Assembly (NCBI RefSeq): GCF_958979055.1
Contig: NC_084889.1
Location: forward strand, 6,230,261 to 6,294,260
Reading direction: 5' to 3'
Length of the DNA stretch: 64,000 nucleotides
Source of the DNA: Alnus glutinosa
Taxonomy: Eukaryota; Streptophyta; Magnoliopsida; Fagales; Betulaceae
Made by a program: the position numbers and the translations under genes. The notes beneath the pieces were generated by a model, which saw only the letters and a program-made list of their open reading frames with translations, had not been told where the DNA came from and made no database searches. Below are positions 12,301 through 24,100 of this stretch, in pieces. Within the stretch, counting starts at the first letter, position 1. The number at the start of each line of letters is the position of its first letter.

Positions 12301-15300
12301 CACAAAATATGCTATTTTGCACGTTAATAATTGTGGTTTTAAGGGCTTGAACATTATTGTTGGTGTCCACAAATATATCCATGGTGGACCATTGCCACAT
12401 GTTACACTTGCGTTGTGATTCTTTCTTTTAAGGCATCATTACTCAATACCACAATTTTTCTTTTATTTTCTTATTTAACAAGTCTAATAATGTTTGATCC
12501 TGTTATATGATTATGCATTTTTAAAAATGGAATAAACACTGAAGAAAGAACCCATTTGTTTTAATTTCACGTTCAACAAGATTTTATATCCTTTAGTTTT
12601 TGTTAAAACTATGTTCAACAAGCTTGGTATTGCTAGCAGTTGTACCTATCTTAATGTGTAGTTGCCAATGATCTTTGGGCACATGATGTACTAAATTCTG
12701 ACATGGATTGGGATTGCACAAGACAATTATTTACATGTATGGCATTGGGGCTCAACTCAATGTGTCTTTGTGCATATTCCTCGTATATGAATGCCTAACC
12801 ATTGTTTTTCGTTGTTTTGGGGAGGTGGGGGTGAGGGATCATGTGAAGTTCTTCATTAATTTTGCGGAAATATATCTACCATGTTATCAATGAAGGAAAA
12901 TATCTCTGGCTTGGATGCATAACAAAAATTGTAGTTGGCTTTACATATATCTGCTTAACGTACATAGTAGATACCATCCTCACATATATAATTAAATATA
13001 AGAGTAAGTGTCCTGACTTATGTTTCAAGTTTATTTGCCTAGTATGCTGATTATTAACAGTTACGGTATCCTAGAGTTTGCTGTCAGGAGGGATCTGTTT
13101 TTCTTGTCAAAGTACAGTAATCAGCAATCATTATGTTAAGCTAATTAGGAATAAATAGTTAAGCTTATTAGCTATATCAACAATTTCCTTTCTTCCATAA
13201 CAAGATTTAGGCTTACTATCGTTAATACTCTTTTACAGGATGGATGAAGGCAGGCAGCCACTTTGGAGGAAGTTAGCAATTCCTTCAAGCAAGATAAATC
13301 CATACAGAATGATAATTCTTCTCCGAATTGTGATTCTTGGCTTATTTTTCCAGTATAGAATTACCCATCCAGTCAATGATGCATATGGATTGTGGTTAAC
13401 ATCAGTGATTTGTGAAATATGGTTTGCTGTGTCTTGGATATTTGATCAGTTCCCCAAATGGTGCCCAATTGTACGAGAAACATACCTCGATCGTTTGTCA
13501 CTGAGGTAATTTTTTGTGTGTTGCATATGTGTTTGCGATTCTCAGTTTTAGCTAACATGCTGTAATATTTCTCTCAGATATGAGAAGGAAGGGAAGCCGT
13601 CTGAATTAGCTGATATAGACATATTTGTGAGTACGGTAGATCCGATGAAAGAACCTCCACTTATCACTGCAAATACGGTTTTGTCCATCCTCGCTGTAGA
13701 TTATCCAGTTGACAAAGTTGCATGCTATGTCTCGGATGATGGTGCAGCCATGCTTACCTTTGAAGCCCTCTCTGAGACATCTGAGTTTGCAAGAAAGTGG
13801 GTCCCATTCAGCAAGAAGTTCAACATTGAGCCACGGGCCCCCGAATGGTATTTTGCCAAGAAGATTGACTATTTGAAAGACAAAGTAGATCCAGCATTTG
13901 TAAGAGAACGGCGTGCAATGAAGGTATTCTCTTCTCCCTTTTTTCTTTGCTTCCTTTTCTTGATAGTGTCTGGCATTTCAGTTTCTCATGAATCGATAGT
14001 CATGCCTGTAAGAAAATAGTGGTGCCAATTTTGAATAAAATATGGCAGGCAGAGAGCCATTTTTGGCCTTCAGTGAAAAATGATAATTTTTTTCTGTAAT
14101 GATTCATCTCATGTTTAATAAGGAATGATTACCTTTACTGAGAACATGGCCATTGTCACTTGTTGGTACAGAGGGACTATGAAGAGTTCAAAGTCCGGAT
14201 TAATGGGTTGGTAGCCATGTCACAAAAAGTTCCTGAGGAGGGTTGGACAATGCAGGATGGGACTCCATGGCCTGGGAATATTGTCAGGGATCATCCTGGA
14301 ATGATCCAGGTGAGGTTTTCTGAATGCGGTCATGCATCTCCTGGTCCATATGAATCTGGGCAGTTAAAATATGATGATTTTAATCTTAATGGTCTTATCC
14401 AGGTCTTCCTTGGTCAAAATGGTGTTCGTGATGTTGAAGGAAATGAACTACCTCGCCTGATTTATGTATCCCGTGAGAAGAGACCAGGATTTGATCACCA
14501 CAAGAAGGCTGGGGCCATGAATGCTCTGGTAGGTCTCTCTCTCTCTTTGTTCTATCAACTAGTGTTCTCAGCAATTTTCTTGCGTCGCGCTATTTCTCTA
14601 ACGGTTTGTAAATGTTCTGGCTGATTAATCAAGATGCGAGTCTCAGCAATCATCTCAAATGCTCCTTACCTCCTGAATGTCGATTGTGATCACTATATAA
14701 ACAACAGTAAGGCGCTTCGTGAAGCCATGTGCTTCATGATGGACCCCACATCTGGAAAGAAAATCTGTTATGTACAATTTCCTCAAAGATTTGATGGGAT
14801 TGACCGTCATGATAGATACTCGAATCGCAATGTTGTATTTTTTGATGTAAGTAAAGGATCTTGGTTGTGTTGTTATATTACACAAACAAAGACATACGGA
14901 TTTATCCATTTACAATTGTTTATTTTATGCAAGTACTAATTCTTTTCATACAATATAGATCAATATGAAAGGATTAGATGGGATCCAAGGACCAATATAT
15001 GTCGGGACTGGATGTGTCTTCAGGAGGCAGGCACTCTATGGATATGATGCCCCCATCAAGAAGAAACCCCCTGGGAAAACATGTAATTGTTGGCCAAAAT
15101 GGTGCTGCTGCTGTTTTGGATCTAGAAAGAAGAACAAGAAAAAGAAGTCAAATGAAAAAAAGATTAAAAACAAGGAGGCTTCAAGTCAGATACATGCACT
15201 AGAAAATATTGAGGAGGGAATCGAAGGTATGGAGTGGCTTCAATTAGTGTGCATGCATTTGCAGTTATTTTTTTAACATTCTAATTTTTTTAAAAAAATA

Positions 15301-16918
15301 AAAATAAAAAATTCCCGAATGAGGTGCAAAATTTGTAATTCACCTTATAACCCCAAAAAAGAACTTACTTTTTTTATCCTGAAAATTTATACTTAAAACT
15401 TTTAACTTGACCCAAGTTTGAAATGTTTCAGGATTTGTCTCTTGTCAATCATCATAGATTGGATTAAACTTAGATCATTTATGTTTCTCCTGGAACTTCC
15501 ATTGCAGGAATAGATAATGAAAAATCTTCCCTAATGCCCCAAATAAAATTTGAGAAAAAATTTGGCCAGTCTCCAGTTTTCATGGCTTCAACACTTATGG
15601 AAGATGGTGGAGTTCCAAAAGGAGCAAGTTCTGCATCACTCTTGAAGGAAGCAATCCATGTCATTAGCTGTGGTTATGAAGATAAAACAGAATGGGGGAA
15701 AGAGGTATGGTGCAACTGTTTCATAATTAACAAAGTTGTTTTCTGCAATCTCTTTCTTTAGCAAGGTATGACAATTTATATTGTCATGTGGCTAAATTAC
15801 ATTTATCTTTCAGGTTGGGTGGATATATGGCTCAGTTACAGAGGATATACTAACAGGATTCAAAATGCACTGTCATGGCTGGCGATCAGTGTATTGCATA
15901 CCGAAAATGCCGGCATTTAAGGGCTCAGCTCCTATAAACCTCTCAGATCGTCTACACCAGGTCCTGCGATGGGCCTTGGGATCTGTTGAGATTTTCTTCA
16001 GTAAGCATTGTCCAATATGGTATGGATATGGGTGTGGCTTGAAACCACTGGAGCGTTTTTCTTATATAAATTCGGTTGTTTATCCTTTGACATCAATTCC
16101 TTTGCTTGCTTACTGTACCTTGCCGGCTATCTGTCTCCTTACTGGGAAGTTCATCGTCCCCGAGGTAATCATAAGTGCTTTTGATTCCCAAATATATGGG
16201 ATATATTCAAACTTAAAATTGTTCTCCTAGGTCCCACTTTTGTTTAGACATACTTTGTAAATTCCAAGTTTAAAATCTACAATCTACAAGGCATTCAGCT
16301 CATGCTAGGAATTTTCTTTTCTCTCTTTTGGAACAGATCAGCAACTATGCGAGTCTCATATTCATTGCCCTCTTCATATCCATAGCTGCAACTAGTATCC
16401 TTGAGATGCAGTGGGGACATGTTGGCATACATGACTGGTGGAGGAATGAACAATTCTGGGTAATTGGCGGCGTCTCATCACACCTGTTTGCTCTCTTCCA
16501 GGGTCTGCTTAAGGTTTTGGCAGGGGTTGATACAAACTTCACTGTTACATCCAAAGCTGCTGATGACGGGGGTTTTTCTGAGCTCTACCTCTTCAAATGG
16601 ACATCTTTGTTGATCCCCCCCTTGTCCTTGCTGATCATAAACATAATTGGAGTTATAGTCGGGGTCTCAGACGCCATCAATAACGGTTATGATTCATGGG
16701 GTCCGCTCTTCGGTAGGCTGTTTTTCGCCCTCTGGGTCATTGTTCATCTTTACCCATTCCTTAAGGGAATGATGGGGAAACAGGACAAGGTTCCCACTAT
16801 TGTTGTTGTCTGGTCAATCCTTCTAGCATCAATTTTCTCTCTTCTATGGGTCCGAATCAACCCGTTTGTGGCAAAAGGCGGTCTTGTATTAGAACTTTGT
16901 GGTTTGGATTGTGACTAA
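9394..16918 (+). CDS. CESA6: Cellulose synthase catalytic subunit, CESA6 clade
   Basis: Plasma-membrane glycosyltransferase family 2 enzyme that polymerises UDP-glucose into beta-1,4-glucan within the cellulose synthase complex. Fourteen exons join in frame to 1090 aa (family about 1080): 9394-9474, 10254-10449, 10528-10745, 10837-10939, 11014-11200, 13239-13505, 13578-13923, 14172-14309, 14403-14528, 14634-14846, 14959-15226, 15508-15704, 15814-16164, 16337-16918. Visible: N-terminal RING-like zinc finger (C39, C42, C58, C61, C66, C69, C81, C84), acidic variable region, two N-terminal membrane helices from about residue 286, D404-D405, D571-C-D573, T789-E-D791, QVLRW at 829-833, a Lys/Cys-rich class-specific region, and a C-terminal membrane bundle ending CGLDCD. 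The start [17 protein letters not shown] and overall similarity place it in the primary-wall CESA2/5/6/9 group. Odd: C854, P858 and L872 replace residues that are usually Gly, Trp and Trp. Intron 5 (2.0 kb) holds a SINE-like repeat. Confidence 0.97.
11375..11460 (+). mobile_element. SINE-like tRNA-derived fragment in CESA intron 5
   Basis: The sequence has an A-box-like start (GTAGTTCAAATGACAC) and, about 50 nt later, a B-box-like GGTTTAAGACTC, the spacing of an RNA polymerase III internal promoter. No poly-A tail or target duplication could be fixed, so this may be an old fragment. Confidence 0.4.
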
Positions 16919-18164
16919 GATACACAGCACAGAAGGTTGAAGTTGAGTTCTATTATGTAGCATAAGTGGGCTGAGTTTTTTGGTCAAAAGTGAATAGATC
17001 GCTTGGGCAGCTGTGGTTTGTTAACGAGGATTATCTTGTGGTAAAGCAAAGCTGCAGTGGGCAAATCCTGTTCATGTGCATGTAGATACAGAGGACAGGA
17101 TCTGACTCTGATATTTGTTCAGCATAGATTCTTTTTTTTATACGTGGGATTTTATAGGTCGGAAGGGTTGATTGTGTTCAGATGATCAGATTGTAATCCC
17201 AAGAGAAGATAAAAAGAAAAGGTGAGTTTGATTCATGATTTGTATTCCCTCCTCAACAAGGGACTTCGTATAAAAGTGTCATCGTCAGTAAAATGTTTGT
17301 CCTTCAATTCACCACGCAGAACTATGATTAGATTTATTGGTGTAATTTTTAATTGTTAATAAAAATCCCAGCATTCTAGTACTTTTGAAATAATCCAAAA
17401 TGCTTCCTTATTTAAACTGTGGGATTACCAGTGAATTGTAAATGTTTTTCTTAGTAAAGTTTGGTGTTCATTTCATTGTTCTGATTTGTACGAAAATTGA
17501 GCGGAAGCGATGGAAACCCATCTTAGCCCACTTTTAGAGGTTACAGCTTAGTTGGGTTATTTTATTTTATTTTTATATAGATATATTTTTAAAAAATTCT
17601 TAATAATATTAGTAAAATGTTCCTAATTTTGAAAAATAGGCACTTCTTTTGTATCCTCCTTGAAAAGAAAAAGAAAAAGAAAAAACGTTTATGATATGTT
17701 GGTCTTAACTCACTGCAAGGCACGGAACTGAATACGATTTGATGTAAATCTTCAGACTACATCTATCCTTATGTAATATATTGATTAAAAGCAGTAAAGA
17801 AATGGACAGTCAAGATTCTGTCAATGTGAATTCTGCAAAAGTTGAGAGTCTGACTCTGCATAATTACTGCCTTCGTTCTCCAGAAATTCTGTCTTTAAAA
17901 ACACTACTATCTTTAAGCTTTCGAAAGTAACTTTGCCAAGCAAATTGAATCACGCAAGCCCAATATGTGCACATTGAAAAATGTTGTACAATAGACCCAA
18001 AAAAATACCAAAAATAAAAAATAAAAATAAAAATAAAAATGTACTGTTAAATGTTAATGAAATGCTACACACTACACACTACACTGCATAAGGTATGCCA
18101 TGCACTAAATAATACAAACTCCATTACTCGCAAAAAATTAATTCACAAGCCGGACCAATTGAAT
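16919..18164. other. 3' flanks of two convergent genes
   Basis: Contains the 3' UTR of the cellulose synthase gene (candidate poly-A signal AATAAA at about 17358) and the 3' end of the minus-strand acidic protein gene. AT-rich, with A-rich simple sequence near 18000-18040. No other gene is seen. Confidence 0.5.
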
Positions 18165-21100
18165 CTAATTATTTTGGAGATCATCCAATGGGCGCCTTTT
18201 TGGCAATGGTTTCACTGCTGTAATGTTACCGATTTGATCATTCTTGGTGCTTGGCGTGTTCTCTTTCGTATTGTAAGTTTTGAGCAGATTCTTGGGTGCT
18301 CTTGGTATCAGACTAGTTTTACACTTGCTTCCTTTCACCATTGAAGAATTCAACGGTCTATCTGGACTCATCTTTTTTGGTGACCCCGACTTCAGTTGTG
18401 GAGTCTGGGCAACTTCAGCAGCAATGTCTGCAAAACAATTTGAGCAAATATCAATCATCTAGGCACAAATTACACATAAAGGAGGCATTTTGATAATAAC
18501 CAAAACATGGATATACCTCTATCAACAACCATATTTGTGGAAGCAGGAGATATTTCTTCCATTGTTACATGTATTTTTGGCAGATCTTGGCCCAACTCCA
18601 CTGCTATTATATGCTCATAATCATCCATTTCAGCTGAAAAATTAATGTCTTCAGCGCCAGGGTTGGCAATATTTTCTACTTGTTTCAATTCATTGTGACC
18701 ACATTCTACCATGGCTTCATCTGCAGTAACACGATTACTGCCATTGATCTCAGCAGCATCCATCAGTATTTCAGAATATTTTAAATTACTTAAACTCTCA
18801 ACCTTAATAAGCCCGTAATTTTTCTCACAACCACCAACATTCCCTTGGGTGATGGCAGCAACTTCACCTTGCTGATTTGATCCATCATGATTTTGACAGT
18901 TGGGCTCATCTGAGACAGCAAGGTGAGTGCCCTCCATCTGTGAAACATCCTCTGCCATGTGATGTTCGTGATCACCATGTTTCTCTTCAGCAATTTGTTC
19001 AGTAATAACCACATTCTGTGCCACTTCCTTGGCATCCTCACTATTCTTACTCATCGGATTGGCAACTGAGGCCCCTCCATCTGATTTCTCAACTTCATCT
19101 TGTTCACTGTCACCCAAAAACAAATTTATCTCCCAACTGGTGAATGCATGAGAGTCATTATTCAACTCCAAAGCTTTAGTTTCTGTTATTCCAAAGACAT
19201 AAATTGTTAGTAACTGAAAGAAGCCATGCTCCAGAACTTGCTGAGGGTAAAAGAAATAAGATTTAGTAATGGTGTTTACTTGTACCTTCAATCCACGTGT
19301 TATATATATATGGGTATGTATTCTCAAATAAAGCATAATCTTAAGTTTTTATAAAAAATTATTGCACCAACAGAAATAAAATTCTTATTTCAGGAAAAAA
19401 GAAAAAAAGAAAAGAAGGGAGAGATGGGAGGTCTGTGCAGGCTGTGCTTGTTAGAATATTACTTAAATGATTAAATCAATAATTTTCTATCAACTCAGGC
19501 CTTTTAGAATAGTGGTGATTTAACATGGTATCAAAGCAAATGTTCTAAGTTCGAACTTTGTATCTTTTATTTCTCTCTCATTTCAATTAAATATTTCATG
19601 TGTTGAGCATCACTTATTAAGAGTGAGTTTAAGCCCACATGAGAAGGGAAGTGATAGAATATTACTTAAATGATTAAACATATCATTTTTTATTAGCATA
19701 AGCTTTTGGGATAAGTGATGAGTTAACAATGATTATCACCTAAAACCTAGGGAGGTTGGAGTATTGTACACAAGAAAAATTCAAAAATTGATTGCATTTC
19801 CTAACCTGATAAATAAGTTCAAACTTAAATATATCATACCTCTGTTCTTATTAGCCGAATCTGATAAATAAGTTCAAACCTATATAAATCATACCTCCGT
19901 CTTCATTGGCCATCTCCTTCCCTTCTGAATCATTGCTAAAAAACTTGCAGTATACGCCGGATTCATATTCCTCTCCTGCACTCAAACCAGTGTACGAATT
20001 ATCTCCATTTACTACATTTGTTGAATTTTAAACAAATTTTGATCAGTATATTCCCTTACATAAGAAAAATATGATACAATGAGTCAAGAACTTAAGTAGA
20101 TAAGGTTCAACAAAAAAGCAAACAATTCAGACTATAAAACTCATATATAAACAAATGTGCTCACCATGAAGTGATGAAACACCCAACAGAGTAGTATCAC
20201 AACTTCGACCCACTTGAGGCCTGCCACAAGAGCTTTCAACAGATATTTTGACATCTGAAGGATTTTTTTCATCCTTTTCAGTGCCACTGTTAGTTCTGTT
20301 TGGAGAAATCTGTGCTTTTTCAACACACTCATTGACATCCTGAATATTCTCAGAATCAGTAGTTGCATCCATGCTTGTTTCACTAGCTTGATCTGTTACA
20401 ACTCCAAAGTTTTCATGAGTATGATCCAGTATAACATCATGTTCAGAGTAATTCACACAAACAAGTTTCTCCTCAACAGAGTGACAACCAATGTCAGCTT
20501 CGTCAGGAGTGCTTTCTGCCATGGGCCTGCCTGAAGCGTTATTGAAGCAATTGATTTCAGCAGCTCCTATCAAATGCATGGAAACACAAGAACTTTCATA
20601 ATTCTTACAATCAATATGCTCTTGAACAATGGCAGAGATATCATCTTGCACATTTGATCTATCACCATCTCTAAAAATTGGCTCATCTGAATCGGCAAAA
20701 TGAGCTTGGTGCTCAAGCTCCCCAAGAAGCTTTTCAGAATCTTGTTTATCTTTTTCACTAATCATTGCATTTTCGTTCATTTTCACAGAATTCTCATCGT
20801 GCTTACTTATCAGATTGGCTTCCAGTGTTCCATTTGATATTTCTGCATTACCCTGTTCTCCATCCCCTGAAATCAAATTCATCTCCCAACTGGTAAAAAT
20901 GTGAGAATCAAGATGGAACTCCAAGGATCTGTTCTCTTCGGTTCCTAGAAATACAAAGTTGAGTAAAAAATATGTTCTAATATTCAATCAAGTACTGGAA
21001 CATCATGTAAGAATCTGTGATATCTATAGCTTATTACCCAAGGGGAAGTATAATTGGCTGAAACTCACACCTAATGATGCAGAGGTCATTGGTTCAAATT

Positions 21101-24100
21101 TCCCTCTCCCCCTTCCCTTGGGGCCAAAAACTCACTCATTAAAAAAAATGTCTCTAGCTTATGTTGATCAAGGAATTGAGCACTTACCAAAACTCGGCAA
21201 AGCAATAACTGGTGAAAGGGCAATGTGATTAGCACCCACTTCAAATTTCTCTGAAGTAATAACATGCAACTTTTCAGAACCTGCACATCCGCCAGAGTCA
21301 TCACCGCTAACGATCATGACATCAAGCGTATTGAAACTAAATGCTTCCTCAGTCTCATCAACATTACTCCTTTTATTGCCACATAAAGGTTCATTTAAAG
21401 TCAAATAATCAATGTCATTATGAACAGCATGTATTACTGCACCATTTTGGCCATCAAGTTCCTCTTCAGTAAATTTTCTAGAAAATGTCGCACTAACTTC
21501 CACTGTAGCATCCACTAGACCTTCATTTTGCTGGACCTCTACACTTTCCTCCACTGAAATTTCAGTATCTGCTGGGAAATATGAACATGTTTCTATAAGA
21601 TTGTTGCATATAACTGATGAAAATATGTCGACACTATTTATGTGTAAAACTTTGCATATAAAGGATGAAAATGTGTTTTGACACTGTTTATGTGTAAAAC
21701 TGATAAATCTGATAAGTCGCAACCTAAATTACAACCATACCTCTACCATCATCAGTCATCTCCTTTCCTTTTGCATCATAGCTGTTTGACTCAATAAAAA
21801 TGTCGAACCTATTTTCATCTCCTGCATTTAACAATTAATAGAGAATATAATTTACCATTTCTAAATCATTATGTCATATCATCAAACAGAAACCCAGTGA
21901 TTGATATGTATAATTGAAGAATATAAGTAGAGTAGTTGCTAAAATAAATAAAACATTGCTTTGTATTTTTGTAGATACCATGTGATGAAGAAACTCTCGG
22001 CAATGAGACAATTATGCTACTTGAATGTGTTTCGGGTTTGCCACAAGAGGTATCAGCAAAGGAATTGGTTTTTTCAGTGTCTTTCTCACCCCATTTACTG
22101 GAACAATCAAATAAATGCAGAGAAACAGGTGTGTTCTCCACCCACTTAGCACCATCCTCGACTTTCTCAGAATCCTTTTTTCTTCCAATACTTCCTTCAC
22201 TAGCTTCATCTGCGGCAACCATTGTGATTTCATGGAAATTATCTGACAAAACATCATAATCACTGTCATTCTCACCACGTTCTTTCTCAACCAAGCCATC
22301 ACCATTATCTTCTGGAATAAACTGTATATTATCATCACGGTCTTCCTTCTGAGCTTCAAAACTGTCATCATCATTCAGTTCTTGATCTTCATCTACAGTT
22401 CCAAAATTATCACTTCTATCTGCAGGCTTGTTATCAATGGACACAGGACCATCTGAGCCAATGGAAGCACTTTTATCCAACTCTGGAGAATCTTCTACTT
22501 TTTGATTGTCAAGATTTCCAAACCTCACCTCGTCCACTTGCAAAACAGTATGTACAACTTCATTTGATGTCTCCTCTAGAACCTCATGATCTTTAAATAG
22601 GACTTCATTTGAAGGAGACACAGTTGTGGCATCAATCTTTGGAAATTCATTCCCACAACCATCGAATGGCTTCTCGTGCTTAGCTGGAGTAGCAGGTGGC
22701 TGAGTCCTTCCCATTTTTTCCAAGGTCACTGTATAAGCTATTTCTTTCGGTACAACCGCACTACTTGGACAGTTGTTATCATGATCAGTACTTTCACTGA
22801 ATTCAGCAACTTCCCCTTCAACAAAATGATCACCAAACTCCCCTGAAGTAACTTGTTGGAAAGCATCATCTATGAACACAGCATCAGACCCTCTTTCTAA
22901 AACTGCCGGACTTTTTCCTTCCTCCTTCAATTTGTCAATTCCTCCAATGACTTTCACCATTTCAACAGTGTTCTCAAAAACATCGCTTTCTCTAAAAATA
23001 TTCTCAACTGCATTTGAATCAGCACTCTGATTCACCTCCCAACCACCATGGTCACCAAGTTCAACTTGCTGAGAACACTCCGTATTTTCCTCCATTCCCA
23101 CATGATCATGCTGCTCAATAAATGATTCTCCTTTCAGTTCTTCAGCATTGGCCATACAGTTTTTACGTGAAGACATATCATCAAGAGGCTCCACACAGCT
23201 GTTTTTTGATGTAACCCCCTCTTCATAATCAAAAAGGTTCTCCAAAAATAGTTCTGGACAAGTCATTGCAGTTGATGCCACCAATGAAAATGCCTTACCA
23301 CCATGAAAATCAGAAGTAGCTTTCTCTTCTGCACTTCTCTCATCACTGCATGCTTCAACACTTTCTGGGCTTAAGGCGTCATCCAAAATATTTTGCACGT
23401 ATGCAGTTTCATTCTTGTTTCCACCTTGCAACTCGAGTGCAAAATGAGTCAAAGGTACTGATTTTACCCCTTTTTTGGCAGCATCCTTTGGTTTTTCATA
23501 CTTCGAATCAGTTTGTGCACTTCTTGTCTCTCTTTTCTCCTCTGCAGTGTCAACAACCTTAACAGTGGATAAAACTGAGTTTTCAGCTTCATGCAACAAA
23601 GCAACACCTCTCCCAATAGCATTTCTGTTATTTACTGATAATACAAATTGATCTTTAAGATGAATACCTTCTGCAAATTGAAAAAAGAAAAATATAAAAT
23701 GACTTATTGTGTGTTACAAAAAATATGCATTAAAAAATTATAAGTGAGAGAAAGAGGGGGTTGGGGGTGGGGAACCTTTTTCTTGCATTTCGTTGTCTAC
23801 TGAGAAATTTTGCATAGAAGAGGACATTTTTTTATCACCGAAATAAGCGACTGCCACATGAAAAACATTTTGCTTAAACAATTATATGGTTTTTACAAAA
23901 CAGGTAAGAAAAACACTAAGCAGGGATTCACATAGAAAAACATGCATGCACACAGAAAGACGTCCTTTCCTTTGGGAATTGTCCCGGCCACCATTTCAGA
24001 TTCATGGCTGGTGTTTCCTTCTTTTTTTAACACAAGTAGTGTCATTAAATAGCACAGTAAATTAAAAATTAAGGAAAGGTTCTTACTCAAATCAAATTGA

